Assembly (NCBI GenBank): GCA_963920765.1
Contig: OY987244.1
Span: forward strand, 13,146,501-13,210,500
Reading direction: 5' to 3'
Origin: Ulota crispa
Taxonomy: Eukaryota > Streptophyta > Bryopsida > Orthotrichales > Orthotrichaceae
DNA: 64,000 nucleotides
Shown here: positions 11,932-23,994 of the stretch, one piece after another
How positions within the stretch are numbered: the stretch's first letter is position 1
Layout: each line of letters opens with the position of its first letter
Notes under the pieces: generated by a model
Told to the model about the DNA's origin: nothing
The model's input: only the letters and a program-made list of their open reading frames with translations
Database searches by the model: none
Position numbers and translations under genes: made by a program

Positions 11932-12136
11932 CACTAGTAGAAACTTGTGTTTTTTTAAACGCATTTTTTTGGACGTCCACTTTTTTTTTGTTATAATTAA
12001 TGTTAAAGTTAACATCTTAACATTATTTTTGATGTCAAAACTAACATCTTTGTGTTATGTTTGATGTCATTATTAACACAAAAAAAATTGGACGTTCAAA
12101 AAAATGCGTTAAGAAAAACACGGGTTTCTACTAGTG
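11932..12136. mobile_element. CACTA-type MITE
   Basis: Begins CACTAGTAGAAAC and ends GTTTCTACTAGTG, flanked by a perfect 3-bp duplication ATA (11929-11931 and 12137-12139). The ends and duplication length are those of the CACTA (En/Spm) superfamily. 205 bp and non-coding; a second inner inverted repeat GGACGTCC / GGACGTTC sits inside. It interrupts DNA resembling the left end of a TTAA element (ACCAAGGAGCCCACTTTGGG follows at 12146). Confidence 0.8.
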
Positions 12137-12573
12137 ATACAAAGACCAAGGAGCCCACTTTGGGCTTGCATTTTTTGTGTAAATACTTGAGATAAGAGTA
12201 TGAAAACAAGGGTATATGTGCCCATTTTGAAAAGCTTGCATTCCTCCCCAAAAAAATAGGATTGAATAGTTTTTGAGTGAGATGTGGTATCATATGTGAT
12301 TTAGGTGTCAACATGGGCATCCCTAAGAAAAGCCAAAACAAAGAGATTAGGAAGGGGTTTGCCCACACAGTGTGCAAAACTACTTTACAATTGCTTAGTC
12401 AATGGGCAAAATTTCCAATCAACTCTCCTTAACTACGTAATAACTTGTTGAGTTGTTATGAGACACTTGGGATTGGGATAGTTAAGTGCCTTTATAGGAG
12501 CACATCCAAGCAATTTCAATGTTAGTCTAGAGTTGCTAATAAGGACTCTATGAGCTGCAACTTTGCCCTTTAA

Positions 12574-13299
12574 CCCCTAAATCCCTGAGTGTCCCTTTGG
12601 GGGACAAATGAGATTTTGGGCAGGTACCTATGACTAAACTACTTTGTGTGATTTTTTGAAACTTTTATGGAGGATGGGGAATTTGAAGATCCATGTACAC
12701 ATCTAATTTTTTTTCATTTTGACATTTTTTGAGGAAGTAAAAAATGAATTTCTGATTTTTTTTGGAGATGGGGCAGTCTGGGCAGCCCAAAAACTTTTTT
12801 AAAACTTACATTTTTTTGAAATAAAAATCCAAAATTGGTTTTTTGAGTTTATATATACATAGGAAGCTTTGAATCACTCGTTTCCAATAAATGAAATGAA
12901 AGTTATGAAGACTTTTAGTTAATTGGTAGATATGGCTCCATATCTACCAATTAACTAAAAGTCCTTGTAACTTTTATTTCATTTATTGGAAACGAGTGAT
13001 TCAAAGCTTCCTATGTATATATAAACTCAAAAAACCAATTTTGGATTTTTATTTCAAAAAAATGTAAGTTTTAAAAAAGTTTTTGGGCTGCCCGGACTGC
13101 CCCATCTCCAAAAAAATCAGAAATTCATTTTTTACTTCCTCAAAAAATGTCAAAATGAAAAAAAAATTAGATGTGTACATGGATCTTCAAATTCCCCATC
13201 CTCCATAAAAGTTTCAAAAAATCACACAAATTAGTTTAGTCATAGGTACCTGCCCAAAATCTCATTTGTCCCTCAAGGAGACACACAGGGATTTAGGGA
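12574..13299. mobile_element. Foldback TTAA element: full-length palindrome derived from family A
   Basis: Flanked by TTAA (12570-12573 and 13300-13303). The whole 726 bp is one near-perfect palindrome. Each arm of about 360 bp reads inward from CCCTAAATCCCTG through GACAAATGAGATTTTGGGCA and CATAGGAAGCTTTGAATCAC to a centre at about 12937 (GATATGGCTCCATATC), with almost no loop. Each arm matches the right-hand part of family A, so this element is two inverted right halves with the left half lost. Confidence 0.85.
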
Positions 13300-13687
13300 T
13301 TAATATAAAATAGTTTACAATATGTTTTCCCACAAAAATCACGTTCCATGATATCAGCTTGTTGAAAAGCTAGGTATCCTTGCAGATTTTTCCTAGAATT
13401 TTCCGAAACCCTGAGGTGCCCCAAACCCTTAAACGGTCGAGTATGGGTTTGTCTACCTTAGCATGGATTTCACTTGATGCAAGGGCTTTTGATAAGCATT
13501 GTAAAGACAGTTTTGACATGAATGGGTCTTTTTACAATATCCAAGAACGCAAAAATTCACACAAATTTACTTCAACTCAACTCTAGAACTATGGTAGGTA
13601 GCTCAAATTGCAACCCCTTTCATGTAAAGCACCTCATAGGTAGCTCAGAAATAGTTATGAGGTGGTCCTTGAATGGATCCTCTTTAA

Positions 13688-14328
13688 CCCTTAAATGCCC
13701 AAGCAACCAAAGTTGGGTCTTTACAAAACTTTGAAGATAAATAAAACTTTATCAAAACACTATTTCCAATACCTTTTTTTATATAAGTATATTTTGAAGT
13801 TTCTTTTCAACATCAAAAATATGATTTTGAAAATAAAAGTTGATGATTTTTCTACTCAAGCTTTTGTACAAGGATGTCCATTACAATCTTGAGTTTTCTA
13901 GTGTTGGAATATCTTGAAAATAAGCCTCAAATACACAACAACTTGGAGAAAAATCCACATTAGAAATCCTTTTAAAATATGTATAAGAGTAAATTTTTGA
14001 AAGTCATAAATTGATTATAGTTAAGTATGTAAAAACCTTAAACCTCATATTTTTTTGGTGACCAACTTTTTAGATTTGACATGTGAAATAAGGATTAGAA
14101 GATTGCAAGTCCCCTGTGCAGTTTTAATACCCTCATGTTCAAACATTATCTTTCAAACTATAAGTGACGTTGTTGTGTTTTCTTTTTCCATGTAATCTCT
14201 AACATGTTTAGTCTGAATTTGTACGGTTATAATTGAAATTTTTTTAATGAAATTTATGAAAAAGTTGGTTGATTGTTCAGTTTCATGGAAATTCCAAGAA
14301 GCTTAGAAAGGCCTTGGGCATTTAAGGG
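13688..14328 (+). mobile_element. TTAA element, family B, copy 2
   Basis: TTAA at 13684-13687 and 14329-14332. The ends are CCCTTAAATGCCCAAG and CTTGGGCATTTAAGGG. The interior is shared with the other B copies (TTTGTACAAGGATGTCCATT region, TTTTTTGGTGACCAACTTTT). 641 bp, non-coding. Confidence 0.85.
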
Positions 14329-14628
14329 TTAATCATAAAGAAAAAGGTGTATTTTGTTGCAAGAGTTAATCATATTCATTGATTTTGCCTCATCTCTTTA
14401 CAAGTTGAAGGGGAACGGTTTATTGGAAATCTAGAGTCACGAATAGGTGTCTACTACAAAAAACTTTGAAAATTCATTACTGACTCATTAATGCTTCAAA
14501 AAACGTGAAAAAATTTGTGTTTTATTTGGCACCTATTTTTGTTTGTCTAAAACTTAGACAAAAATCTTCTAGTCTCAAAATGCTCATGAGAAGGTAGATC
14601 AACCCTAAAGGTGTCTCTTTTTGAGTTA

Positions 14629-15398
14629 CCTCCTCTAAAGGACCAAAGAGCCCAATATGGCCAAATGGAGTGCTTGGAGGTGTGAAAGTATACAAAAGAG
14701 GTATTTTTAGCTCAAAATTTGGTCTGCCTTTCAAGTCCAAATGGAGTTGCTAGTTCAAGAAAAAATTCTGATCGGCTTGTTGTTCCTTGAAGCGCCTCCT
14801 TTGCTCTAAATTCTACATGGAATATGGAAAATATTCTATTTTCTCAACAATTAGGAGAAGAATGTCTTTGGGCACAAGAAGGGAGCGGCTTAGATAGCGG
14901 ATGGGATGGGTGCTCTCATGTGTTGTATTGTACAAGGGAGAAGTTTGGTGATGTGTCACTTTTTTTCTTCTTGATTTGTGCAAGGTTTTTATAGCTCTAA
15001 AGTAAGGAGCTAGTGGAATCTAGCTACTTTGAGTGACCATATCTTTTGGAGTTTTTTTCCATTTGTGGAGTTTTTTTTCCACCAAGTATAGCAAGACACA
15101 ATCTCATGGGATTGGCCAATAGGTAGATCTTTTTTTTTAGAAAATATTACACAAAAGTCCAAAATCCATATTTTGAACTGTTGCCCAAATTGGAAAACAT
15201 GAGATTCTCAACAGTGGGGATTTTGCAAATTTACTTGAATTTGAAATCAAATTGGTTTAAAACATTTGATTTATAGTTGGTATAGAATGACTGGTTTGGA
15301 TTATGTGATTACTTGTTCAACTTTCCAAAAACTCAAGGAATGTGTTGAAGGTTTCATGTTGGAGGTATGTTGAATTTTCTTACCAAGACGCTTAGGGG
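14629..15398. mobile_element. Probable TTAA element related to family E
   Basis: The right end CGCTTAGGGG meets TTAA (15399-15402). The left end CTCCTCTAAAGGACCAAAGA follows TTAC, a damaged TTAA. The left end resembles the one at 27652 (ACCAAGGAGCCC). About 770 bp with no ORF of note. Confidence 0.5.
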
Positions 15399-15879
15399 TT
15401 AAGATGTTTTGGAATAGCATTCATGTTGAAATTTCACTTTGATTGGTTTTTCTCTTGTGTAGGATGACAAACTTTTAAGATGAAATAATGGCACCATGTT
15501 GATAGATTTTCAAATACTACAATTATTCTACTATTGTATAGAGAAACAATACAAGTGTATTTCTTAAGCAATTTGAATTTTTTTGGGATTGCACAATTAA
15601 AATGTGCCATTCTTCTTGGATGTTTGATATATTTTGTTGTTGCTTTGATCCATCTTTGACCAAATATGGATACGTATTTTGAGGCCGTGTTGTATAAACA
15701 CCATTATTTCTGAATTCATAAACTTGATTCCATTGTTCTTTTTTAGGTTGGATGCAAAAAATTTGTGATCACAAGCGTTCTTCAAGACTGATTTCCAAAT
15801 TATTGAGTGATTTTACTATATACACTAGAAACCACTCTCTCGAACCAAAATATGGTTTGGTGGTCTCTAAAAGGTTAAA

Positions 15880-16845
15880 CATAATTGACAATTTGTGCCA
15901 TGTACCGCACTCACAAAAAATAGGGTCGGGTATGGGTGTATTGACCTCAAACATAATTGACAATCTGTGCCATGTAGTGCACTCACAAGAAAAGAGTCAA
16001 GTATGGGTGTACTGACCTTAACCCCTAAATGCCCAAGGCACCACATTTTGGTGCCAACAACAATTTGAAGTTCAATAAAAACCTAACTAAGTTGCTATTT
16101 TTAGTATTTTGTTTTATAGAGTTCTTCTTTTTGAAGTATAGTTTAAGCATCAAAAACCTGATTCTAAAAATTATTAATTTTGAAATTTCTATTCAAGATT
16201 TTGTGCAAGGGTATCCATTGCAATCTTGACTTTTTTAGTGTTGAGAGTTCATGAAAATGAGTTTCAAGTACACTAGATCTTGGAGAAAAATTCACACTAA
16301 AAATTTATTTTAAAAATTTGTAAAAGCGATTTTGAAAAGCCATAAATGGATTGGAGTTATGTATGTTATGTCCTTTAACCTTGTATTTTTTTGGTGACCA
16401 ACATTTTAGATTTGACATGTGAAAAGAGGATTGAAAGACTTGAAGTCATTTTTGCAATTTTAACACCCTCTTGATCAAACATCCTAATCTTTCAATCCAT
16501 AAGCATTATTGTTGTGTTTTATTTTTCTATGTGATGTCTGACATATCTAGTTTGAATTTGTACAATTAAAGTTTAAAAAAAATTGATACAATTTATCAAA
16601 ATATTGGCTTTTTGTTCAATTTAAAACAAATTCCTAGAAGCTCAAAAAAGACCTTGGGCATTTAGGGGTTAAACATAGTAGACAATCCGTGCCATGTACT
16701 GCACTCACAAGAAAAGGGCCTGGTGTGAGTGTATCGATCGACCTCAAACATAAGAGACAATCCGTGGCACTCACAAGAAAAGGGCCAGGTGTAAGTGTAT
16801 CGACCTCAAACACAAAAGACAATCCGTGGCCGTGCCATGTAAGGT
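15880..16845 (+). repeat. Tandem array (about 60-72 bp units) split by a TTAA element
   Basis: About five units with the core GACAATCYGTGCCATGTA, then CACTCACAAGAAAAG and GTGTAT-GACCTCAAACATA. Two units lie before and three after the family B element at 16022-16668. Units differ by substitutions and small deletions. No gene is seen. The array acts as an internal empty-site control for the insertion. Confidence 0.8.
16022..16668 (+). mobile_element. TTAA element, family B, copy 3, inside a tandem repeat
   Basis: TTAA at 16018-16021 and 16669-16672. The ends CCCCTAAATGCCCAAGG and CCTTGGGCATTTAGGGG are a perfect 17-bp inverted repeat. 647 bp. Removing it with one TTAA restores a tandem-repeat unit (GACC-TTAA-ACATA, where other units read GACC-TCAA-ACATA). 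Confidence 0.9.
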
Positions 16846-16967
16846 GGGGATGACGTCACGTCAGTCGGATGAGGATGGAAATTTCTCGGATAAAATTTGA
16901 TATCTCATTAATAAAATAGTTTCTGTGACTGATTGTATTTAGCAACTTCAGCTGATTGCGAATATCA

Positions 16968-17278
16968 CTACACTGAATATTGCGTTTAAGTTGCCCCACA
17001 CTAATTTCTTGACATTCCACATTATATAAATATTTATTATTGCTACAGTAATTTTCATCATAAAAAATTACTGCAATAAACAATTTTTAAAGGGCTTTTC
17101 AACAACAATGAAGTTACAAAAAGATAAACTAGCGACTTTCAAGTCATAGACCATGTGAAATCTAAGTACTTAGAGAGTTGCATGCGCCTCCAAGTGACCA
17201 AGTGATGAGTAGTGAGGTAACTTACCATGGTAAGGCAACCTAATTGTCAAGGCAACCTAAATGCAATATTCAATGTAG
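16968..17278 (+). mobile_element. MITE with CTACACTGAATATTGC ends, copy 1
   Basis: Inverted ends CTACACTGAATATTGCGTTT and GCAATATTCAATGTAG bound 311 bp. The interior (TATATAAATATTTATTATTG, TGCGCCTCCAAGTG, GTAAGGCAACCTAATTGT) recurs twice in the RLK intron at 62282-62568 (inverted) and 63196-63508. It is a mobile family with no coding capacity. The target duplication is unclear. Confidence 0.7.
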
Positions 17279-17388
17279 ATGGGGGATTAGTGGTTGCTCG
17301 GATTTAGAGCTAGGACATCTAATAATGAATACTGTAGGTTGATAGCAGATTCGGCATAAAATAATTCTCCAAAAATTTGCCTAATTTT

Positions 17389-18321
17389 CCCCTAAAGGAC
17401 TGAACCATTTTTTCAATGAAAACAACTCAAAACCGCCACTTTTGGGGGGGTTAGTAAGAAGGTAATTTTTTTAAATTTTTTTTTGGGAAATCCAACCATA
17501 AGATCTTGCCCTAGACTAGATTAGGTACTTGTGGAAAAAAAATCAGGTCATTCCAAATGGACATGAGTAAGATATTTACATCTAAAGTGAAAAGAAAAGA
17601 TTTTTTTCATGCTGTCCCAAAATTTCAGAAGCCTTTGACCACTCTTATAACAAAAAAGTTGCTCTACGCAACTTTGAACTTTATTTTTCCCATGTAGGAG
17701 ATCAAGTTAGGTATGTGTGGGAGAATTTTCAAATCAACTGGAACTATACAACACATGGAAAAAAATAGTAAGTAAAAAGAAGTAGAGAATGAGTCAAAAC
17801 ACTAAATTGTTAAGAATTTAATTATGGAAATGAAAAATGCTAATCCCAATGGTGATAATGTTGTGATAAACAATCTACTTCCTTAGGTTTAATTATTTTT
17901 CAAAAATAATGAAAATTGAGTAAAATAAAGGACTTCAAAGTTTATTTTAGAGTAGAGAATCCATAACTGCCCGCAAACAAAGACTCCTCATAACTTTCAT
18001 GTCATTGATTGAAATTGAATGATTCAAAGCTTCTCACCTAAGAAAAATTTTAAAGAACCAATTTCAAATTTTAATTTTTTTATAAAAAAAAATTAAAGAA
18101 GTTTTTGGGTTGCCCAAACGGGTAATCCTCCCCAAATTTTCAGAAATTATTGCGTAGCTTCTTCAATAATTGTCAGAATGAGGAGAAAATTAGATGCCCA
18201 CATAGATCTTTGAATTCCCCACCTTCAATAAAAGTTTCAAAAAATCATAGAAAGTAGCTTATCCAAAGGTACATGCCCAAACTCCCACTTGTCCCCCAAA
18301 GGGACAATAGTCCTTTAGGGG
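17389..18321 (+). mobile_element. TTAA element, family A, copy 2
   Basis: The ends are CCCCTAAAGGACTGA and AGTCCTTTAGGGG, with full family A interior. It is very close to copy 4 at 32624-33548: both read GATTCAAAGCTTCTCACCTA. The flanks are TTTT and TTAT instead of TTAA. Similar sequence (TTATTCTCCAAAAATG) occurs on both sides, so the boundaries may have been rearranged. Confidence 0.75.
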
Positions 18322-19090
18322 TTATTCAATAAATTATTCTCCAAAAATGCCCAATGTCAAACAAATCAAAAACTGAAATGCCAAATTTTATAAAAGTCAT
18401 TAAGCTTAACTAACAATGGAAGGTCAAGGTTGATTCCAAGAGGGCTCAATCTACTGCAAATTTCTTACCAACGATTAATTTTAGAAAGTGGAAGATGCTT
18501 AGAAAAAAGCTTAATTTTACTAATTTTTTTGATTGAATGCCAAATAATAACAAAAAGTGCCTAATCTTGTTTAATTGTAAAATCTGATGCCAAATTGATT
18601 TTGTTAATAATCAATTCGGCAAGGAGCAGCCGAATCTGCTCCCCACCTACAGTATCACTGTTCGGATCGGATCAGTGGTTACCGAGTTGGGAATGAAGAA
18701 AACCCTTAGTAAGGTTTCTAAAAGGTCTCCACTAAACCCACTGTAACTAAGTTATGTCTCTCCATTTGCTACTCGCTCATCGGCTAAGAGATGCTTTCAG
18801 GAAAGACCCAAGGAAGATTTAACAAATCCCACGTATTTCATAGATAGTAAACAAGGAACATTGCTGATACCTTGAAGCACATGAACCCAAGCAGAATACA
18901 AAGCTCTTCAGCCTTGGCAAACATTGCCTTGCCCACTTGATTTGTCGTTTGATCGTCAATGGTGTAGTACTGTATAGCATTGGATGCGTGCACTTTCCGC
19001 AAATTTTGAAATTCAAGGAAGGGGGATAGCAATGTGTGGAGTTTCATTTTCCAAAACTACGTTCATGCATGAGAATGTCTTCCGCACCAT
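18322..19090. other. Unassigned spacer
   Basis: AT-rich sequence containing several copies of a GCCAAAT word and, at 18700-19080, a slightly richer stretch. No coding or element boundary could be supported. Confidence 0.3.
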
Positions 19091-19098
19091 CTCGTTAG

Positions 19099-19223
19099 TA
19101 GCCCTTTTTTTTTTGGCACCAAAGTGCTAGTTGTCCCCTCCACAATCCACATTGGAGCAAAACGGGAGGAACAAAAGTCCAGTGGTGGAAACTAGCACTC
19201 TAGTGCCGGAAAAAAAAGGGCTG
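19099..19223. mobile_element. Tiny hAT-like MITE
   Basis: Inverted ends of about 37 bp (TAGCCCTTTTTTTT...GGCACYAAAGTGCTAGTT and its complement) bound 125 bp. The flanks are CTCGTTAG (19091-19098) and CTCATTAG (19224-19231), an 8-bp duplication with one mismatch. The 8-bp duplication and YAGCCC ends point to hAT. Confidence 0.7.
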
Positions 19224-19375
19224 CTCATTAGTACAACATATAAGGAAAATTTAAGTAAATATTAAAGTTTTTAACTTTCAAGTCAATCTCACGAAGAAAT
19301 ATATAGCTCTATTCTAGGAGTCATGAATGAATAAGAACTATATGGCTAGAACCCAAATTTATATAAGGTTCACTA

Positions 19376-20032
19376 CAGGTAGTTTACCTATTATCATTGG
19401 GCCTTACACAAAAAATCAATAAAAAAATAGGTATAGTATATCAAATGACATGGTTATGGTCTCATATGAAAGATAATCAAGTCAAGGTTTTGTATCAAGT
19501 TCCAAATTCCTAAATGAGTAAAGTATGAGTTAGTTATCAAGGTTCCAATGAGGTAAGGTCAAGGTTCAGCTCAAATTTGAAATTGCCCTATTATCACTTC
19601 CTTTTCACTTCCTTTTCACTTCCTTTTCACTTCCTTTTCACTTCCGTAGAGGTTTTCATTGTTGTACATGATAATATTTTGTCATTTTCATCTTTGAACT
19701 TCTTCTTCCTTTCCTTAACCTCTATGGTCATCCATAAGTGCTAACTTAGTTGACGATTTTCATTTATTTTTGGTATTTTGCAACTAACATTGCTATAGCT
19801 AAGGTGCGGGGGCAATAAATTGTATATCTAACTAAGGTCTTCATAGCTAATACGCTATATCTTTTGCAAATTTTGGTCAAATGGAACAAAAACTGCACAA
19901 TTAGTAAAGGACTCTAAGGCCTTTCTTGCAATACTTGTAAATTTGGATTTGAAACTAAATCCTAAAAGACATGAATTTTTGAAAATAAAAGAGTGATAAT
20001 AGGAGCAAAGTGATAATAGGGTAAACTACCTG
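19376..20032. mobile_element. TA-flanked MITE with CAGGTAGTTTACC ends and an 11-bp tandem
   Basis: The ends CAGGTAGTTTACCTATTATC and GATAATAGGGTAAACTACCTG are inverted, each next to TA. It spans about 657 bp. Inside, five units of CACTTCCTTTT run from 19595 to 19645. No ORF. This fits a Tc1/mariner-type non-autonomous element. Confidence 0.7.
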
Positions 20033-20479
20033 TAATGTATTTCAAAGTAAAAGAACTTAGCTAAAAGCAATTCAAGTCATCAAAGTGTACTAAGCTTCTT
20101 TTTTTAAGAATTAAAGTAAAGGTGAAAACAAAAGCTAGTGATTCTTTGTATTCACCACTATATTTTCATTTCTATTATGTTGCTTTTATTTTTATTACCG
20201 TATTCCTATTTTTTACTCTCTTCTTTTCATATGTTTTTGAAAATAGTAAATTTTTAATTTTTACTTTGTGTATCAAGCTAGTATAAAATAAAATTGACTC
20301 CTATGCAATTTTATGTTTAAGATTCATTTACAAGGCATTGTTTTCTTCAAATTTCTATTGAGCTTGTTATATATTATGTAGATGTTCATTCTTTTTTATT
20401 CCATCACTTTATGTGCAAGATATTTAAGTAAGATATGTAACTATTAATAATTATTCTATAGAATGATGTATTATCTTAA

Positions 20480-21434
20480 CCCCTAAACCAAAAATGTTTG
20501 TTCAACAATTGGTTGAAAGTTTGGGTAGGTTCATATGAAGTCGTTTTTTGGCGGACGTTTCTGAAATTGGAGACAAGGTGCATACAATGAACACCTTTGT
20601 GTGAAAAACAAAAAAAAAAAATAACCATTTATCAAATGTTGGACTAAAAAGTTATGGTGCCCAAAAGAATTTGGGCAATTTGGGCATCTTTGCAGAATCT
20701 TATGCTAAAACTCTCATCAACTTCTGAAACTTGGCGTGGATGTAACTAACAAAATATGGTGTACAATTGTCAAAAAAAATCAAAAAATAAAAAAACTTGC
20801 AAATCACATTCTAAGAGGAGTCAAACTTTGTTAACTATGTCTAGGCAATTTCAAGATAAAATAGTCGGTTCTTCTAACTTTAAGCCCTATTATCTTGCAA
20901 TCCATAAACTCAAAGTTCTTGAATTTATTTTTCATATTCTAAGTGTTTGTCTCTAACTTTTCCAAATTTAGATTTCAAATAAAAGACTTCCTCATTGCAC
21001 AAGTTATCATGAAAAAATGACTAGTGTATTGCCAATTCACTTAACCTCTTTGCATTGCAAGGTGATTTAGAATAAGCTAGATTCTATATTTGCTTTTGAA
21101 ATTCTTCATGAATAAACCTAACATCATACACTTGTGAGTGGTCAAAAACCTTGTTTTTGTGTAGAGCAAAAATTTTACTTTAGGAGGGCTTGAAGTTTGC
21201 TAACCTCGTTTTGCAAGAATGAAATAAGGTTGTTTTTCTCACTTCAAACATTATAACCTTACAAATTATAGTCTATGCGGTCGATTGGGCTGAGTTTTTT
21301 TCACACATTGCCTTACTTGTATATTACACTTTTGTATGGTTGAAACTTAAAAAATAAATAAAAATAAATAAATGATCCAATAATGGCAATTTTGGTCTTA
21401 TTTTCCTCTTGCAACACCCTTCGGGTTTTAGGGG
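20480..21434 (+). mobile_element. TTAA element, family C
   Basis: TTAA at 20476-20479 and 21435-21438. The ends are CCCCTAAACCAAAAATG and CGGGTTTTAGGGG. 955 bp. The interior is unlike families A and B but has the same outer eight bases, so it belongs to the same TTAA group. No transposase was seen. Confidence 0.8.
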
Positions 21435-21844
21435 TTAATACAAATATTCTTATAATGTTTGCAAAAAAGTTGATCTGTAAAAAACTAAATGAACATGTTG
21501 TAATGTAATCATGGCTTCTTAGTTCTGAAGAAAATGAAGGCTACTTCTTGGCTGAGTTGCTTCTCTTTCGATAAAATAGGTTGCTTCACTTAGCTTTATT
21601 TCAGTTCCTTCACGGTGATTAGTGAACAACCTCTAAGTTTTTCTAATGCATTTGAAAGTTGTATATTTTACAATAATTTACAATAATTTACAAATCATGT
21701 TTTTCACTGATGTGCTTTCTTTTCACTTTTGGTGAATTGTGTTATTTTATGGTGCTACTAATAGATTTTTTTTATTGTGCCAACCACTTACTATATATGA
21801 GTATGTTGACCATTTGGGGGAGGGGCTGGGAAACTAATAAGTAA

Positions 21845-22327
21845 GGGCATCATCAATGCAGCACAAGCACTTGGGCTGGGCCTGGGACGGCAAATGGACT
21901 GCTATTTTTTGACTAGTGTATAATTAGAAAATGAGATTACTATCATTGGAAGCGTTTACAAAAACTCGTCAAACAAATAAAATGACATATGGTATTGGAA
22001 ATTGGACAAACAAACTAATGCTGATTGAAAAAATACTTAAAGGACAAACAACACTTCTGAAAATTTGAAGTGCCACTATCTAATTAAGAATAATTAGACA
22101 TGGTTTGCCGTGTTGTTTGTCCTTTAGCTATTTTTTCAATTAGCATTAGTTTGTTTGTTCAATTTCCAATACCACATGTCATTTTATTTGTTTGACGAGT
22201 TTTTGTAAACGCTTCCAATGATAGTAATCTCATTTTCTCATTTTCTAATTATACACTAGTCAAAAAATAGCAGTGTGTTTGCCGTCCCAGGCCCAGCCCA
22301 AGTGCTTGTGCTGCATTGATGACGCCC
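21845..22327. mobile_element. Hairpin MITE with TAA duplication (PIF/Harbinger-like)
   Basis: Ends GGGCATCATCAATGCAGCAC and GTGCTGCATTGATGACGCCC. The inverted arms extend about 220 bp with few mismatches around a short centre near 22085. Flanked by TAA on both sides (21842-21844 and 22328-22330). 483 bp. The long arms could fold as one hairpin RNA. Confidence 0.8.
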
Positions 22328-22330
22328 TAA

Positions 22331-22902
22331 GCACCTAGGTTTGCCATTTAAGCTATGCATGGCATTTCAGTGTATATGATCCTCTCACCACATAAGGCTA
22401 CTACACAAGTTATTTTGATTAGTCTAAGTCAAGCTGATAATGAAAACTCTTACTAATTCTGGAAGTATAACCCCATTGAATCCAGCCAATAAGACTTAGT
22501 ATTGCATAATTTTGCTATCCGTATACACTCATCACACCCCCTGTCAATGGTGAGCAGAAATAGGTGAATAATTCTAGAAAGGACGAAATAAATGTAAACC
22601 CAGAGTCCTCTTCAGCACCTCTTGGCAACCCTCTCACGAGTCCACTTTTTCACTAATGTTCTTCAAACAATTGTGATTTTTTAAGCTACCAAATGTTTTG
22701 TGTTTAATAAAAGATCGCAAAGCATATTATAAATGTAGAAAGTTACCAATAAATTCATGAGTGATATATCATGTATGCAAAAAATATTTCATTCTTATAC
22801 AGTCATAAATTTTGGTATAAAAGAAAAAAACAAACACTACTATTTTCATAAAGTATCTTCAGGACTCCCATTGTATCTAAAAGCTCTATACCCTTTACTT
22901 AA
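22331..22902. other. Unassigned spacer
   Basis: AT-rich sequence with no element boundaries or coding signal. Confidence 0.35.
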
Positions 22903-23547
22903 CCCCTAAATGCCCAAGGCATCACATTTTGGTGCCGACAATACTTTGAAGTTCAATAAAACCTAACTAAGCTGTTATTTTTAGTATTTTGTAATTTAGA
23001 ATTATTTTTTGAAGTCTAGTTTTAGCATTAAAAACCCAAATTTGAAAATTATTGATTGTGAATTTTCTAGTTTAGATTTTGTGCAAGGGTGTCCACTGCA
23101 ATCTTGACTTTTCTAGTATTGAGAACTCATGAAAATGAGCCTCAAATACACTAGATCTTGGAGAAAAATTCACAAATAGAAATTTATTTTAAAAAAATGT
23201 AGAGGAGATTTTGAAAAGTAGTAAATTTATTAGAGTTATGGATGTTATATCCTTTGACCTCATATTTTTCATGTGACTGTTTTTTTAGATTTGACATGTG
23301 AAATGAGGATTGAAAGACCTGATGTTATTTTTGCAGTTTTAACACCCTCTTGATCAAACATTATAATCTTTCAATCCATAAGCAAAATTGTTGTGTTTTC
23401 TTTTCCTATGTGATATCTAACATATCTAATTTGAATTTGTACGGTTAAAATTTAAAAAAAATTGATACAACTTATCAAAATGTTGGATTTTTTTTCAGTT
23501 TAGAGCAAATTCCTAGAAGTTCAAAAAAAGCCTCGGGCATTTAGGGG
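22903..23547 (+). mobile_element. TTAA element, family B, copy 4
   Basis: TTAA at 22899-22902 and 23548-23551. The ends are CCCCTAAATGCCCAAGG and CCTCGGGCATTTAGGGG. 645 bp with the standard family B interior. Confidence 0.88.
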
Positions 23548-23789
23548 TTAATAAAGACTAAGCCTATAAAGATAGAGTTCCACTCAAATCTCTCACTATG
23601 TAAGTTTCATTTTGCTACTCTGTACAATAATCTTTATTTATGTTTTACTCACAAATTTTCATGTCTTTTACAAGTTGTAAACTACTTATGTTTTTTTGTG
23701 AATATTTGAAAGTAATTATGAACTATGAAAAAATTAGAAGAGAATTCATGTGAAATACCATTGTGCTTAAAAATTTAATTGTTTCACCA

Positions 23790-23993
23790 TCTATATCTAT
23801 AAAAGAATCCCATGGGTTGTTTTGGATGAAAAGCAAAGAGTTTGAGTGCAACTATGAGTTGCATTCCATGCATGTAAGTTATGCCTTTTACATTCTTTTT
23901 ATTTAACAAGTTGCACCTTTTACGTTTTCTATTGTTGCACCTTTTATATTTTCTATTTAATGCCTCCGTTGGTACAACGGGTACATAAACTAG
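23790..23993 (+). mobile_element. Non-autonomous Helitron, copy 2
   Basis: Starts TCTATATCTATAAAAGAATC after A and ends with the perfect hairpin CCGTTGGTACAACGG, then GTACATAAACTAG before T. 204 bp and closely related to 7829-8046 (both contain GAGTTTGAGTGCAACTATGA). Confidence 0.8.
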
Positions 23994-23994
23994 T

